Both the position numbers and the translations under genes were made by a program. Below are positions 54,311 to 63,879 of a stretch of 64,000 bases of DNA, in pieces. How positions within the stretch are numbered: the first letter of the stretch is position 1; each line of letters opens with the position of its first letter. Source of the stretch: Candidatus Kuenenia stuttgartensis (GTDB lineage Bacteria; Planctomycetota; Planctomycetia; Isosphaerales; Isosphaeraceae); assembly GCA_945865635.1 (NCBI GenBank), contig CAMBEP010000023.1:1-64000 (forward strand), in the 5' to 3' direction. A model generated the notes under the pieces. That model saw nothing but the letters and a program-made list of their open reading frames with translations, made no database searches and was not told where the DNA came from.

Positions 54311-54981
54311 TCCGATTCCTCCTCCATAACACTTGAGAAGCCAAATCATAACATGTCTCACGAAATCTTAAATGGGGCTCACCAATTCTAATGACTCAAG
54401 GCTTCTGCTCAGATCTATTTGCATTCCAAATTTTAAGCGAGTCTATCCACCCTTTTTTAAAATTTAAATCGCCAATACTTTAACATAAACTCGAAACTCA
54501 CCCTGAAATCAATTGTATTTGACCATTTTTAAGTCCCATCACAAAACCTTATGCCAATTATCAATTCACCTTGATTACAATTAATGCCCTATAAAAGACT
54601 TGGTTCCCTTAAAGTCAAACCAATCCAAAAACTCATTATATTCAACTCATTTCACCTATCTTGGAAATAAATAGCCATGCTATAACGCAATCTCCCAATC
54701 TCAGCACTTCAAAAATAATCACAAAATCCTTCTTATTAATCAGAATCACCGCAAAGATATCAATCAACCCAAGCTGCCTATTTGCCCAATTAATGACATT
54801 CTATCCAAATGGTATTTTGCAACGCATTTTTGCCATGATACGCAGTCCTCATCTTCCTAACTTTTATTGGTTTTCAAGCCAAAACAAGTCAATTTTTGGA
54901 ATTAATTAGTCCCAGGCCTTGATTCAGTACTATACACTATAGACGAATGAAGCGAGTCGCTTTGATGTCGTACGAAAAGGA
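54311..54981. other. AT-rich non-coding region
   Basis: About 670 bases, distinctly richer in A and T than its surroundings, with no gene I would defend. Short AT-rich direct and inverted words are frequent but none is long. Near the end is an odd palindrome AAGCGA-G-TCGCTT (54950-54962), and a TATAGA (54938-54943) lies at too short a spacing from TTGATT. The promoter of the next gene is presumably here. Confidence 0.45.
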
Positions 54982-55722
54982 ATGAAAATGGAACGTCTCA
55001 TTCGCTCTGTAGAGACTTCGCGATTTTCCATAAATGGCCAATTGACTTCCGACATCTCTACAAATCTGATGCTCGAAGCCATGGTCCAAGATCTTCCTTT
55101 GATTGATCAGATCAGGAATCATAAACTTGTTCCGCTTGATGTTGCATTATGCCTGGCAGTAATTGGGCTTGAATCCCACGAAGGTCTTGGTCCTACGCTC
55201 CGCACCAGCCAGCCACTTGACCCGCGCTGGAGACCACTTCTTCTCCCGGAAATCTGGTCAGAAATACTTGAGGATTGTCATGAAACAGACTCTCTGAATC
55301 TTTCCTCAGCTCTTTTACAAATCTTCGATTTCTGGGAGGAAAGCCATTCGGCAGCTCAACTCTCTGATGATAAAGGGGAAAGGCTTGTTTCAGCACATTG
55401 GCATGCCATTTGTCATCGCCGTGAACCCGACCCGGGTAATGCCAATTACTGGTGGGCCAGGGTTCGCAAGAGTCTCTTTAGCGATGCCTTAAGGGAAATC
55501 ATCACGGCCAGTATTCCGGAATTGGGCCAGATGGATCAAAAATTCTTACAAAGGCTGATCGACGGTGGGTCTTTCGACAACAAAATGATGGTCTCCAGCG
55601 CTCTTGCAGCACGCATTGGTTCAACCGATGAATTCCTTCTCAGAAAGGTGCAAAAGTACGAAATGCTTTTCATGATCTCTGCCTCAATAGAATCACTTCG
55701 AGGATCTGATAAATTTTCCTGA
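54982..55722 (+). CDS. Hypothetical protein
   Basis: 246 residues, no family recognised. There is no signal peptide or membrane segment. The composition is mainly helical, with a Trp-rich middle (ANYWWARVRKSLFSDAL) and an HWHAICHRREPDPGNANYWW motif that looks functional: several planctomycete hypothetical proteins carry a similar HxxxHRxEPD element. The start could be ATG 54982 or 54988; AAAGG at 54976-54980 favours the second. It follows the AT-rich gap and has no same-strand neighbours close by. Confidence 0.7.
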   Translation: MKMERLIRSVETSRFSINGQLTSDISTNLMLEAMVQDLPLIDQIRNHKLVPLDVALCLAVIGLESHEGLGPTLRTSQPLDPRWRPLLLPEIWSEILEDCHETDSLNLSSALLQIFDFWEESHSAAQLSDDKGERLVSAHWHAICHRREPDPGNANYWWARVRKSLFSDALREIITASIPELGQMDQKFLQRLIDGGSFDNKMMVSSALAARIGSTDEFLLRKVQKYEMLFMISASIESLRGSDKFS

Positions 55723-55984
55723 TGGAGAGCAACTCATAAAACATCCATAGGAATTGAAACTCCTCCGGATTGAAATCGAACCACATACACAATCCCATTT
55801 TGCTGAAATGCAAAGAACCAATCCACTTGAAAATCACCGCTTGATCACGGTGAACTTGGATTATTTTTGCTTCGACAAAACGATTTCCGCCCACTCCAAG
55901 CGTCTCATCTCTTGAGCCCAAATTCCGATGAATCAACGGCCCCATCAATGGATCATGCAACTTTGCCCCTTCACAATAACCCAA
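55670..55984 (-). CDS. Possible small antisense-oriented protein gene
   Basis: An ORF of up to 104 residues in the 377-base gap after the previous gene, overlapping its 3' end by about 50 bases. The stretch ETLGVGGNRFVEAKIIQVHRDQAVIFKW has an alternating beta pattern that faintly recalls SHD1-type domains in other planctomycete proteins. There is no clear ribosome site, and it may be chance. The gap contains nothing else that I can see. Confidence 0.25.
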   Translation of the reverse strand: MGYCEGAKLHDPLMGPLIHRNLGSRDETLGVGGNRFVEAKIIQVHRDQAVIFKWIGSLHFSKMGLCMWFDFNPEEFQFLWMFYELLSIRKIYQILEVILLRQRS

Positions 55985-56099
55985 GCCACTTACAACTGGC
56001 TTCCTAGAGTTTGACAGTGCTGATTGAATCAGGACGATTCGGTTCCCAACGGATGGGGCACCATTTTAGAAACTCGACCCTCGCCCGGAACTGATCGAC

Positions 56100-59000
56100 A
56101 TGACAATGTACAACAAACCGACTCCAAGAAAATCTCTCCGAAAATTGCATCTCGAAATCGAATCACTCGAAAATCGTGAAGTCCTTGCCGCTCCTTCTGC
56201 AACATGGGTCGGCCAGACCGGAATCGACCTGGTTGGGCCTTGGTCTGAACTGAAGCCTTCCACAATTCAAGATATCTCCGTCCAGCTTGGGAGTCTTCCC
56301 ACCGACCGGTCAATCTCAAAAGCCGTCATACAAGGCCACGGAGCCGACCGTTGGGAATATGGCGGTCCGGCTGGAAGTTGGCTGGTCGATCTTCAACGAG
56401 CCCCCGGGTCCGCAAATGCAAACCTCTTTTTTGAACCCGCCAGGCTGGAAACAGGCCGTGAATTTAGTGTCGGCCTGACATTTGACAACGGATCGTTTCA
56501 GGAAATCTATTTTCCGGGTGGATTCGCCGATCCCAACCTGAAAGTCGCCGGCCAAGGTCTGCGTGCCAATTGGCTGGGATCGTGTGCCGGAGTGGATCTG
56601 ACAACCCCTTCAGCCGCTATCGGCCCCGACGGGATCACGGATCTTCAAATCAGCCTGACACAACTCGACGCTTCCAAATCAATCAAAGCTGTTGATCTGG
56701 TAGATGCAAACAATATCTGGATTGCCTCTTATGGATTGAATCCATCCCGTGTCGGCACGGCCCAACTCAGCCAGAACCAAGCATCCCCATGCCAAGCCAC
56801 ACTAACCTTCTCGGCCCCGAATCGGCCTATCGCCGGCCCGCTCACCATGCAGGTGACATACTCCAACGATTCCAAAGATTCTGCCACCTGTGCGCTCGGG
56901 TCAATCGCCACAAATCCAGCCACAATCAGCCCTGATATCACTTTTACTCCCTCTCTCGCAACGGCCTCGTGGCTAGGCCAGGTTGTGACCGCCCCTGACA
57001 GGCCCGGCTGGGAACGAATTACGGTTTCAAACCTGCCGGTGCGTGGCATCTCAGCCTGGCAGCTCAACGACCCATCAGGACAAACCTGGCTTTGGACAAT
57101 CTCTGGACAAGGCTCGCCATGGACACCAATTCCCGACACCAGATCCCTCATCGCATCGCAAGATTTGAGCGGCAACTGGACTCTCGAATTCGACTCCAGA
57201 TGGGATCTCGCCGGCTCCGCACTCAACCTGCTCGCTGCCTCCAACGATGGCAGTGTTTTCTCCATCGACCTGATGGGCGGGGCCGTAAATCTTGCTTTGC
57301 GAAGCCCAGCTCCTGACCGCACGGAAATCGTCACCGCTCCCGGTACAGATCTACAGGATCTGGTCAATCGATTCGGGACAGTCCGTTTATCAGATGGAAT
57401 TTACAAACTGACACAACCCCTGATCCTGAAAAAGCCTGTCCAACTGATCGGCTCGCCACAATCTATCCTCCAATTTTCTCAGCCGGCCAACTCCCCTGGC
57501 TGGACATCCGCCATTAAATTGGCTGCTGGCAATATTCTGCTCTCTGGCTTTCAGGTCCAATTCGACGGAACAATCCATTGGCTCGACAATATCCGCTATG
57601 GACCAGCCGTCATCGGCACACCCGATAATTATGACATCGCCCTGGGCCGAATCGGCCCAATGCCAAATATCGTGGTGGACGGGCTCAATATCCAAGGCCC
57701 CAAACCAAATTCCGTCAACGAAGAAGCGCCTCGGCTCATGCGATTGATCGGCGATGTCTCTGGACAAATCCGACACAACACTCTATTCGGCGGCCTCATC
57801 GAAGTCGTTGGTGGCCCATGGTCCATCACGGCCAACACTCAGACAGGTACATGGCCAGGCGCCTTCAATTATGATGTCATTGCAGCACACGATACTTATG
57901 GCCTGTCGATCACCGATAATATCATCGCTCCAATCGCAGCCTCCGGAACCCTCTTCCGATTCCTGGTCGTCAACGGACGGTCCAGTCACGTCAATGTGAT
58001 CAACAATCAGGTGACAGGCCTGGGCGCCAAATTCTCAGATCCACCTGAAATCCAGGCTGTCAATGCTCATGAAGTGGTCCTGACTGAAGCCTATCATGTG
58101 GATTATGAAGGACTTCTGCTAGGCCTCGATTCCACTCGCCGCCAAATCCGGGTCGGTGCTGCACTCGGACTCGACTACCAACCGGGCGACCATATCGCTA
58201 TCCTTGATGGCTCAGCCGCAGGCAGCTACTCGACCATCCAAGCCGTCATAAACACCACAACCTTATTGCTGGACAAGCCTTTACCGACCTCCGTCAATGT
58301 CGGTACAGCAATCTCCATCAACAAAGGCATAGACCGTCTCAATTTCTCTGGAAACACGATCGACCAAACCAATCGGCCCCAGAGCCTGGGAATGGTATTT
58401 GTCGGAAATCTCTACGGATTAACTATTTCCAACAATACAATCATCGGCGGGCTGAGAGGCCTTCAAGTCATCGCTTATCCAAGCGAAACGCCTCTCGAAT
58501 GGGGATGGACCAGAAACGTGGTGCAAGGCCTGACCATGACTGGAAACCGATTCGCGGATGTACTCTGGTTCAACCAGGTCGCCGTGAGCCACTCCAGTTT
58601 TGCGCGTGCAAATTATGGCCGCCTTTATCTGACTGGGGAAATTTCGAGCAACACCTTCCAGTGGTCAGACCGCTTTCTGCGTCAGCAGATCGGACAACTC
58701 CCAACCGATTCAAACCTGCTGCTGCCAGCACTTCAAATTGGCGAACAAGGCATCTGGGACGATCACGAATCAAGCCTGAAACTCGGCAACAACTATCTCG
58801 ACCTGCCCACAGGCTGGCTCAATCGACCTGCCTTGTGGACTCAAAGTGGCACCGTCAATGGCTTATCCGCAACCGGCCAACTCCTCAATCTGTCGCTCGT
58901 TCCAAAGCTTCTCGCTCCCGCTGGACTGGCTCTGGTCAACGATACCGGAATTAGCGCCTCGGATAGACTCACCAATGATGCCCGTCTTCGTTTCAATGCC

Positions 59001-59960
59001 GCCCCAGGCGTCATGTATGAATATCGGACCAACAAAGCCGCCACATGGCAACCCATCGCGACTCCTTCCCAATCATGGTCGCCCTTCGGCTTGGTTCAAG
59101 GGCTAAACCAGATCGAAGTCAGGGCTTATGATGCCACGAACCTTCCTGGCCCCTCTGTCATTTTCACGTTCCAACTCGACACAGTCGCCCCTGACTCTCC
59201 TTCTGGGCTGGTTCAGAAATCTTTCGTTCTTGCTGGCTGGAACGCTCCTGCAACTCCGGATATCACAACAATCACCGCCTCTTTAACCAACTCCTACTCA
59301 ACTGAAACTCAAACTCTTGCACCAAATGCCCTTGGAACCATTTTCAACCAATGGGCCATCGGCCCAAACAAAATCGAAGTTTACGCGACCGATGCCGCGG
59401 GCAACCGCTCCGCATCTACCTCGGCTAGCTGGAATTATTTTCCCTCAGGCACTTGGGGTGGCCAGGATGGCTCCGATTTCGCTGGCCTTTACAACTCCTT
59501 GAAACCCGACGGCAAGCAAGATATCCGACTCAATATCCAAGGCCTTCCTTTCAATACCACCCCCTCATCCATCATCATTTCAGCCTTTGGAGGCAGCACC
59601 TGGGCCTGGACCTCTACCCCAACCCGTGCTTTCGCTGCCTATTGGCAACCGTCATCCAGTGGCCGGAGCGGCTCTCTCTATTTTCAAACCAATCGCCGAG
59701 AAATCGGTCGGCCTTTTAATATCACAATAACATTTAAAGATGGCTCAACTCAAAACTTCTGGATTCAAGGCGGACAGGCTGACCCGAATCTTCCCGTAAA
59801 AATCAGCACCAACTCGGTCCTGGCGCAGGCATCCGCTGCTCTTACTGCCATAAAAGGCTCTTCAAATGTTACAAAACTTGTGAAAACTCCTACTGTCTCC
59901 AAGCCCATCACGACCCCTAAATTAAAACAACCCATCCTAAAGAAACCACCTTTAAATTGA
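56100..59960 (+). CDS. Large secreted beta-helix protein with four copies of an unnamed domain
   Basis: 1286 residues. KLHLEIESLENREVLA (16-30) is the planctomycete extracellular leader motif. Three units of a roughly 110-residue domain follow (about 34-149, 155-270, 288-398), and a fourth is at about 1117-1229. Each opens TWxGQ or SWLGQ, has a DGxQDI-type element and an xGxGGxxWxW-type strand, and copies 1 and 4 close with GGxADPNL. In between lie a right-handed parallel beta-helix (about 400-900, starting TDLQDLVNRFGTVRLSDGIYKL) and an immunoglobulin-like module near 950-1050. The tail is Lys- and Pro-rich. It is probably a surface or adhesive protein or a polysaccharide-binding one. Confidence 0.85.
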   Translation: MTMYNKPTPRKSLRKLHLEIESLENREVLAAPSATWVGQTGIDLVGPWSELKPSTIQDISVQLGSLPTDRSISKAVIQGHGADRWEYGGPAGSWLVDLQRAPGSANANLFFEPARLETGREFSVGLTFDNGSFQEIYFPGGFADPNLKVAGQGLRANWLGSCAGVDLTTPSAAIGPDGITDLQISLTQLDASKSIKAVDLVDANNIWIASYGLNPSRVGTAQLSQNQASPCQATLTFSAPNRPIAGPLTMQVTYSNDSKDSATCALGSIATNPATISPDITFTPSLATASWLGQVVTAPDRPGWERITVSNLPVRGISAWQLNDPSGQTWLWTISGQGSPWTPIPDTRSLIASQDLSGNWTLEFDSRWDLAGSALNLLAASNDGSVFSIDLMGGAVNLALRSPAPDRTEIVTAPGTDLQDLVNRFGTVRLSDGIYKLTQPLILKKPVQLIGSPQSILQFSQPANSPGWTSAIKLAAGNILLSGFQVQFDGTIHWLDNIRYGPAVIGTPDNYDIALGRIGPMPNIVVDGLNIQGPKPNSVNEEAPRLMRLIGDVSGQIRHNTLFGGLIEVVGGPWSITANTQTGTWPGAFNYDVIAAHDTYGLSITDNIIAPIAASGTLFRFLVVNGRSSHVNVINNQVTGLGAKFSDPPEIQAVNAHEVVLTEAYHVDYEGLLLGLDSTRRQIRVGAALGLDYQPGDHIAILDGSAAGSYSTIQAVINTTTLLLDKPLPTSVNVGTAISINKGIDRLNFSGNTIDQTNRPQSLGMVFVGNLYGLTISNNTIIGGLRGLQVIAYPSETPLEWGWTRNVVQGLTMTGNRFADVLWFNQVAVSHSSFARANYGRLYLTGEISSNTFQWSDRFLRQQIGQLPTDSNLLLPALQIGEQGIWDDHESSLKLGNNYLDLPTGWLNRPALWTQSGTVNGLSATGQLLNLSLVPKLLAPAGLALVNDTGISASDRLTNDARLRFNAAPGVMYEYRTNKAATWQPIATPSQSWSPFGLVQGLNQIEVRAYDATNLPGPSVIFTFQLDTVAPDSPSGLVQKSFVLAGWNAPATPDITTITASLTNSYSTETQTLAPNALGTIFNQWAIGPNKIEVYATDAAGNRSASTSASWNYFPSGTWGGQDGSDFAGLYNSLKPDGKQDIRLNIQGLPFNTTPSSIIISAFGGSTWAWTSTPTRAFAAYWQPSSSGRSGSLYFQTNRREIGRPFNITITFKDGSTQNFWIQGGQADPNLPVKISTNSVLAQASAALTAIKGSSNVTKLVKTPTVSKPITTPKLKQPILKKPPLN

Positions 59961-59994
59961 AAATCCATAGCGATTGGAAATCGAAACCCTACTG

Positions 59995-60027
59995 GTTAAA
60001 AAAATCGCCGGCAAAAAAACCGGCGAT
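59995..60027 (-). terminator. Intrinsic terminator for the small minus-strand gene
   Basis: AATCGCCGG (60002-60010), loop CAAAAAAA, CCGGCGATT (60019-60027): a perfect 9-bp stem. On the minus strand the stem runs straight into seven T. It may also slow transcription from the large gene on the plus strand. Confidence 0.8.
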
Positions 60028-60065
60028 TCAAGTTGATTTGAGATCTGAGAAATATCAGACCCCCA

Positions 60066-60086
60066 GGAAGCCATTGGATGGCTTCC
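60066..60086 (-). other. Hairpin just past the small gene's stop
   Basis: GGAAGCCAT-TGG-ATGGCTTCC, a perfect 9-bp stem with a 3-base loop, 7 bases beyond the stop codon of the minus-strand gene. There is no T run, so it may be an RNA-stability stem ahead of the true terminator. Confidence 0.5.
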
Positions 60087-60092
60087 ATGCTC

Positions 60093-60422
60093 TTAGAAGC
60101 CTTCCTGTTCAAGCAGCTTTTGCGTCACTTCCGCCTCGCACTGCTTGCACCACTTCCACGATTCTGTTCCAAAATTCTGATCCAAATGCGCACGGGCAAT
60201 TCGAATCGTTCCAAACCATAATTTTTTCGGCTGATCTACGGCCAGCTTATCAAGCTTGTTGCACCTTGCAAAATGCAGCATATTGCCATTCTTTGCAGTC
60301 GTTCTACGGCCTTTGATCAATCCACCATGAAATATGTACCCGACGCTCTCATCACGTGCTTCTTCATAGTCTGATGGCAAATCCAGGTCCCGTACTGTCT
60401 GAACGTCCTGTGTAGAGAGCAT
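60093..60422 (-). CDS. Small hypothetical protein
   Basis: 109 residues from ATG 60422; a TTG at 60482 is also open. No family recognised. The composition is protein-like and charged, with DLPSDYEEARDESVGYIFHGGLIKGRR, and a C-terminal ESWKWCKQCEAEVTQKLLEQEGF containing a CKQC pair. There is no signal peptide, so it is probably cytoplasmic. Its reality is supported by the two hairpins at its 3' end, one a good terminator. Confidence 0.6.
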   Translation of the reverse strand: MLSTQDVQTVRDLDLPSDYEEARDESVGYIFHGGLIKGRRTTAKNGNMLHFARCNKLDKLAVDQPKKLWFGTIRIARAHLDQNFGTESWKWCKQCEAEVTQKLLEQEGF

Positions 60423-60721
60423 TTTGATATCGAGTCCTTGCAAATATGAGACTTTGATCTTGCCTGAACCTTGTCCAGACAACTATTAACTACAGCATGA
60501 TTCAAAATCCGGCAAGGTCAGCTTATAAAGCATTCCTTATACGGGATATTCCGGACCGTCCATGCAATACCGAGAGGTCCTAGTTGACACGAACCAAGAT
60601 TGATAGTGACATATTCAGAATCACCTGCATAGTCTCAGCACTCGAACTTCCTGAAAATAATAAAACAGGACGGCAGGAAACCTCCTCCCAATCCATTCGC
60701 ATCACCTTGAGGAACGCAACC

Positions 60722-62524
60722 ATGAATGACCGCCTCCGTTTTGCATTTCTATGCCTCCTTATTCCTATGGTTAGCCAGGTTTTTGGCGTCGAATTTGAGA
60801 CTCGCCAGGAATCCTTGAAAAAACCAAATGTTCTGGTAATACTTACCGATGATCAGGGTTGGGGCGATTTGAGCATCCACGGAAATTTAAATTTGAGCAC
60901 TCCCCATATCGATTCCATAGCCAGAAATGGGGCCAGTTTTGACCGATTCTATGTCAGTCCCGTCTGCTCGCCAACCCGGGCTGAATTCCTGACAGGAAGA
61001 TATCATGGCAGAAGTGGGGTGCGTAATGTCAGCATGGGTGGCGAGCGAATGAATCTGGATGAAATCACAATTGCCAATCATTTCAAATCCGCTGGATATC
61101 GGACATCAGCGATCGGAAAATGGCATAACGGATCGCAATTCCCATATCATCCGACCGGGCGTGGTTTTGATGACTTTTACGGCTATACATCAGGCCATTG
61201 GGGCGATTATTTTTCACCACCTCTTGAGAATAATGGTTTGATTGTTCAAGGCAATGGCTTTCTGGCCGACGACATCACAGATCACACACTTTCCTTTCTA
61301 GACCAGAACCGCGCCAATCCGTTTTTCTGCTACGTCACTTTTAATACACCTCACTCGCCAATGCAGGTGCCAGACCCTTATTGGAATCGTTTCAAAGACC
61401 GCGAATTGAAATCAAAATATCATGGGACTGAAAAAGAGGACGAGAATTTCACCAGAGCCGCTCTGGCCATGGTCGAAAATATCGATGACAACATCGGTCG
61501 CATTCTTGATAAACTCAATTCCCTTAAAATCGAAAATGAAACCATCGTCGTCTTCTTCTGCGACAATGGCCCGAATGCATTCCGTTTTAATGGAGGAATG
61601 AAAGGCAGAAAAGCCACAACAGATGAAGGTGGGGTTCGTTCGCCGCTTTTTATCCGCTGGCCAGGCTCCATCCAAAGCGAAAAAAGTGTCAAACGCATCT
61701 CTGCAGCTTTCGACTTGTTACCGACCCTTACGGACCTTGCAGGGATCAAGCGGCTTCAGGGCAAACCACTTGATGGCGTTAGTTTTGCCAAATTCCTGAC
61801 CGGGCATTCCTCTGAACCCGACAACCGAATGATATTTTCGCACTGGGCTGGCAAAGTCTCTGTGCGTACACAAACACACCGGCTTGACGACCAGAATCGC
61901 CTCTTCGACATGATCAAAGACCCCGGCCAGACGTCCGATATCAGCAAGAATCAGCCCTCATTGCACGCAGAATTGAAATCGGCTGTAAAATCATGGCGGA
62001 TTGATGCCCTTGAAGGGATCAGACTCAAAGACAATCGCCCGTTTCCGATCGGTTATTCCCAATTTCTTATCACCCATTTACCCGCTCGCGATGCCTTGTT
62101 TTCAGGAGAGGTAAAACGCAGCGCACTAGCCCCCAACTGCTCATTTCTGACCAATTGGAAGGCCGATTCAGACACCATTTACTGGCCAGTTCAAATTGAA
62201 ACAACTGGTACTTATGAACTCGTCTTTCATCATACAATCGCTGCACCAAATATTGGCTGCAGAATCAACTTGTCTTTTAATGATCGGCTATTAACCAGTT
62301 TCAAGCTCGACCAGGTTTTTGATCCGCCCCTGAGAGGTATAGAACATGACAGAGTCCCTCGCAATTCCGAATCGCTTGTCAAGGATTTCCTGCCACTTTC
62401 CGTACCAAACCTGAAACTCACCAAAGGGCAGGGCATCCTGAAACTTCAGGCCTCGGATATCAAAGCAGGCAAATCAGCCGATTTAAGGGGAATCAGTCTG
62501 ATATTGAAGTCGACTGATCGTTGA
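60722..62524 (+). CDS. Secreted sulfatase, formylglycine type
   Basis: 600 residues from ATG 60722, with GAGGA 8 bases upstream. A signal peptide (RLRFAFLCLLIPMVSQVFG) precedes the alkaline-phosphatase-fold catalytic domain. LTDDQGWGD (41-49) supplies metal-binding Asp43 and Asp44, and CSPTR (82-86) is the CxPxR motif whose Cys82 is converted to formylglycine. IGKWHNG and CDNGPN are further active-site motifs. After about residue 435 comes a beta-rich extra domain (CRINLSFNDRLLTSFKL), perhaps carbohydrate binding. Planctomycetes carry many such enzymes for sulfated polysaccharides. The maturase is not in this window. Confidence 0.93.
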   Translation: MNDRLRFAFLCLLIPMVSQVFGVEFETRQESLKKPNVLVILTDDQGWGDLSIHGNLNLSTPHIDSIARNGASFDRFYVSPVCSPTRAEFLTGRYHGRSGVRNVSMGGERMNLDEITIANHFKSAGYRTSAIGKWHNGSQFPYHPTGRGFDDFYGYTSGHWGDYFSPPLENNGLIVQGNGFLADDITDHTLSFLDQNRANPFFCYVTFNTPHSPMQVPDPYWNRFKDRELKSKYHGTEKEDENFTRAALAMVENIDDNIGRILDKLNSLKIENETIVVFFCDNGPNAFRFNGGMKGRKATTDEGGVRSPLFIRWPGSIQSEKSVKRISAAFDLLPTLTDLAGIKRLQGKPLDGVSFAKFLTGHSSEPDNRMIFSHWAGKVSVRTQTHRLDDQNRLFDMIKDPGQTSDISKNQPSLHAELKSAVKSWRIDALEGIRLKDNRPFPIGYSQFLITHLPARDALFSGEVKRSALAPNCSFLTNWKADSDTIYWPVQIETTGTYELVFHHTIAAPNIGCRINLSFNDRLLTSFKLDQVFDPPLRGIEHDRVPRNSESLVKDFLPLSVPNLKLTKGQGILKLQASDIKAGKSADLRGISLILKSTDR

Positions 62525-62574
62525 GAATTCGTATCGCAAATCCAAATACCAAACGCGTTCGCGTATTCCATGAT

Positions 62575-63759
62575 TTAGATCGCGGCTCTGGTGCCTGCAA
62601 ACTCAATCAGTTTTTGGGCGGCAGCGGTCAGGGTTTCCTCTCTTTTACAGAAGCAGAACCTGATCCAGTGATCACCGCCCGTTTGATTCAGATAAAAGCT
62701 CGAACCTGGAACACCAGCCACTTTGGCATCACGCACAAGGCTCAAGGCGGCCTCACGGTCGTTGGCAAACCCGAATGATGAAATATCAGCCATAACGTAA
62801 TAAGCCCCTTCGGGTTGATTAAATGGCAGCCCAGCCTGCTTCAGGGCATCACAGAAAAAGTCTCTTCGTCTCTGATAGCCTTCGGCAAGTCGCGTATAAT
62901 AATCCTGATCAAAATGATAGGCCACCACTCCGGCACGCTGTAGTGGGGCGGCCGCTCCGATCGTGACAAAGTCATGCACCTGGCGCATGCGCTTCGTCAA
63001 TTCGGGTGATGCCAAAATTGTGCCAATGCGCCAACCGGTGACAGCATAGGTTTTTGACATGCCAGAAATGACGATCGCAAGCTCATCCATTCCATCTACT
63101 GCTGCCATACTAATGTGCTTGCGGCCATCGTAGAGGATGTGCTCATAGATTTCATCCATGATCACGATTGTATTATGACGCTTGCAGAGGTCAGCAACTG
63201 CCTGAATTTCATCGGATGTCAAAACGGTGCCAGTTGGGTTTGATGGATTGCATAAAATCAAGGCCTTGGTTTTTTCATTGAAAGCGGATTCAAGTTCGTT
63301 GAGGTCGAGTCGCCAAAGCGGTGGCTTTACACAAACAAATCGGGGTGTAGCGCCTGTCAAGACGCAATCAGGCCAGTAGTTTTCATAAAACGGCTGGGTG
63401 ATGATCACCTCATCGCCCGGATTAATGATCGCCGTCAAGGCAACGATCATCGCTTCTGTGGCTCCACAGACAACGGTCAACTGTGTTTCCGGATCAACCT
63501 GAATACCTTGGTGCCAATCATATTTAGATGCAATCGCGGCCCTGAGGGCCTTGTCGCCCCAAGTGATGGCATATTGGTTGACATCGGCCATAATCGCATC
63601 ACAAGCCGCTTGTTTTAAGGCATCGGGGGCCGGAAAGTCAGGGAAACCCTGCGCCAGATTCAAGGCTCCATACTTCGCGGCCTCGATCGACATGCCGCGT
63701 ATGACGCTCTCCCTGAAGCGGCCCGCCCGCTCTGAAAACCGATCCAATGGCTGTCTCAT
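62575..63759 (-). CDS. Pyridoxal-phosphate-dependent aminotransferase, class I/II
   Basis: 394 residues from ATG 63759; the frame is open to a GTG at 63843, which would add 28 unlike residues. PLP contacts are complete: GATEA, CNPSNPTG (170-177), MDEIYEH and Lys236 in SGMSKTYAVTGWRIG, which forms the Schiff base. The opening NLAQGFPDFPAPDALKQAA is typical of the aspartate/kynurenine aminotransferase subfamily. The substrate cannot be fixed; aspartate, methionine or kynurenine-type acceptors are all possible. It is convergent with the sulfatase gene (50 bases between stops). Confidence 0.92.
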   Translation of the reverse strand: MRQPLDRFSERAGRFRESVIRGMSIEAAKYGALNLAQGFPDFPAPDALKQAACDAIMADVNQYAITWGDKALRAAIASKYDWHQGIQVDPETQLTVVCGATEAMIVALTAIINPGDEVIITQPFYENYWPDCVLTGATPRFVCVKPPLWRLDLNELESAFNEKTKALILCNPSNPTGTVLTSDEIQAVADLCKRHNTIVIMDEIYEHILYDGRKHISMAAVDGMDELAIVISGMSKTYAVTGWRIGTILASPELTKRMRQVHDFVTIGAAAPLQRAGVVAYHFDQDYYTRLAEGYQRRRDFFCDALKQAGLPFNQPEGAYYVMADISSFGFANDREAALSLVRDAKVAGVPGSSFYLNQTGGDHWIRFCFCKREETLTAAAQKLIEFAGTRAAI

Positions 63760-63879
63760 GAAGGGCTTATCCGTGCTGAATATCCTGCAAATGGTCTGAA
63801 ACGTCTGAGCATCACAATCAAGGTCAACTTTAGGATAATCCACTCAGGCCCGAAACGGAAAGTACGCACTGCAAGAAAT

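Noticed and set aside
54661-54909. 82-residue ORF in the AT-rich gap
   Set aside because: Composition follows the AT-rich background, with no ribosome site or motif.
56729-57367. 212-residue minus-strand ORF
   Set aside because: Antisense to the repeat-domain region of the large secreted protein.
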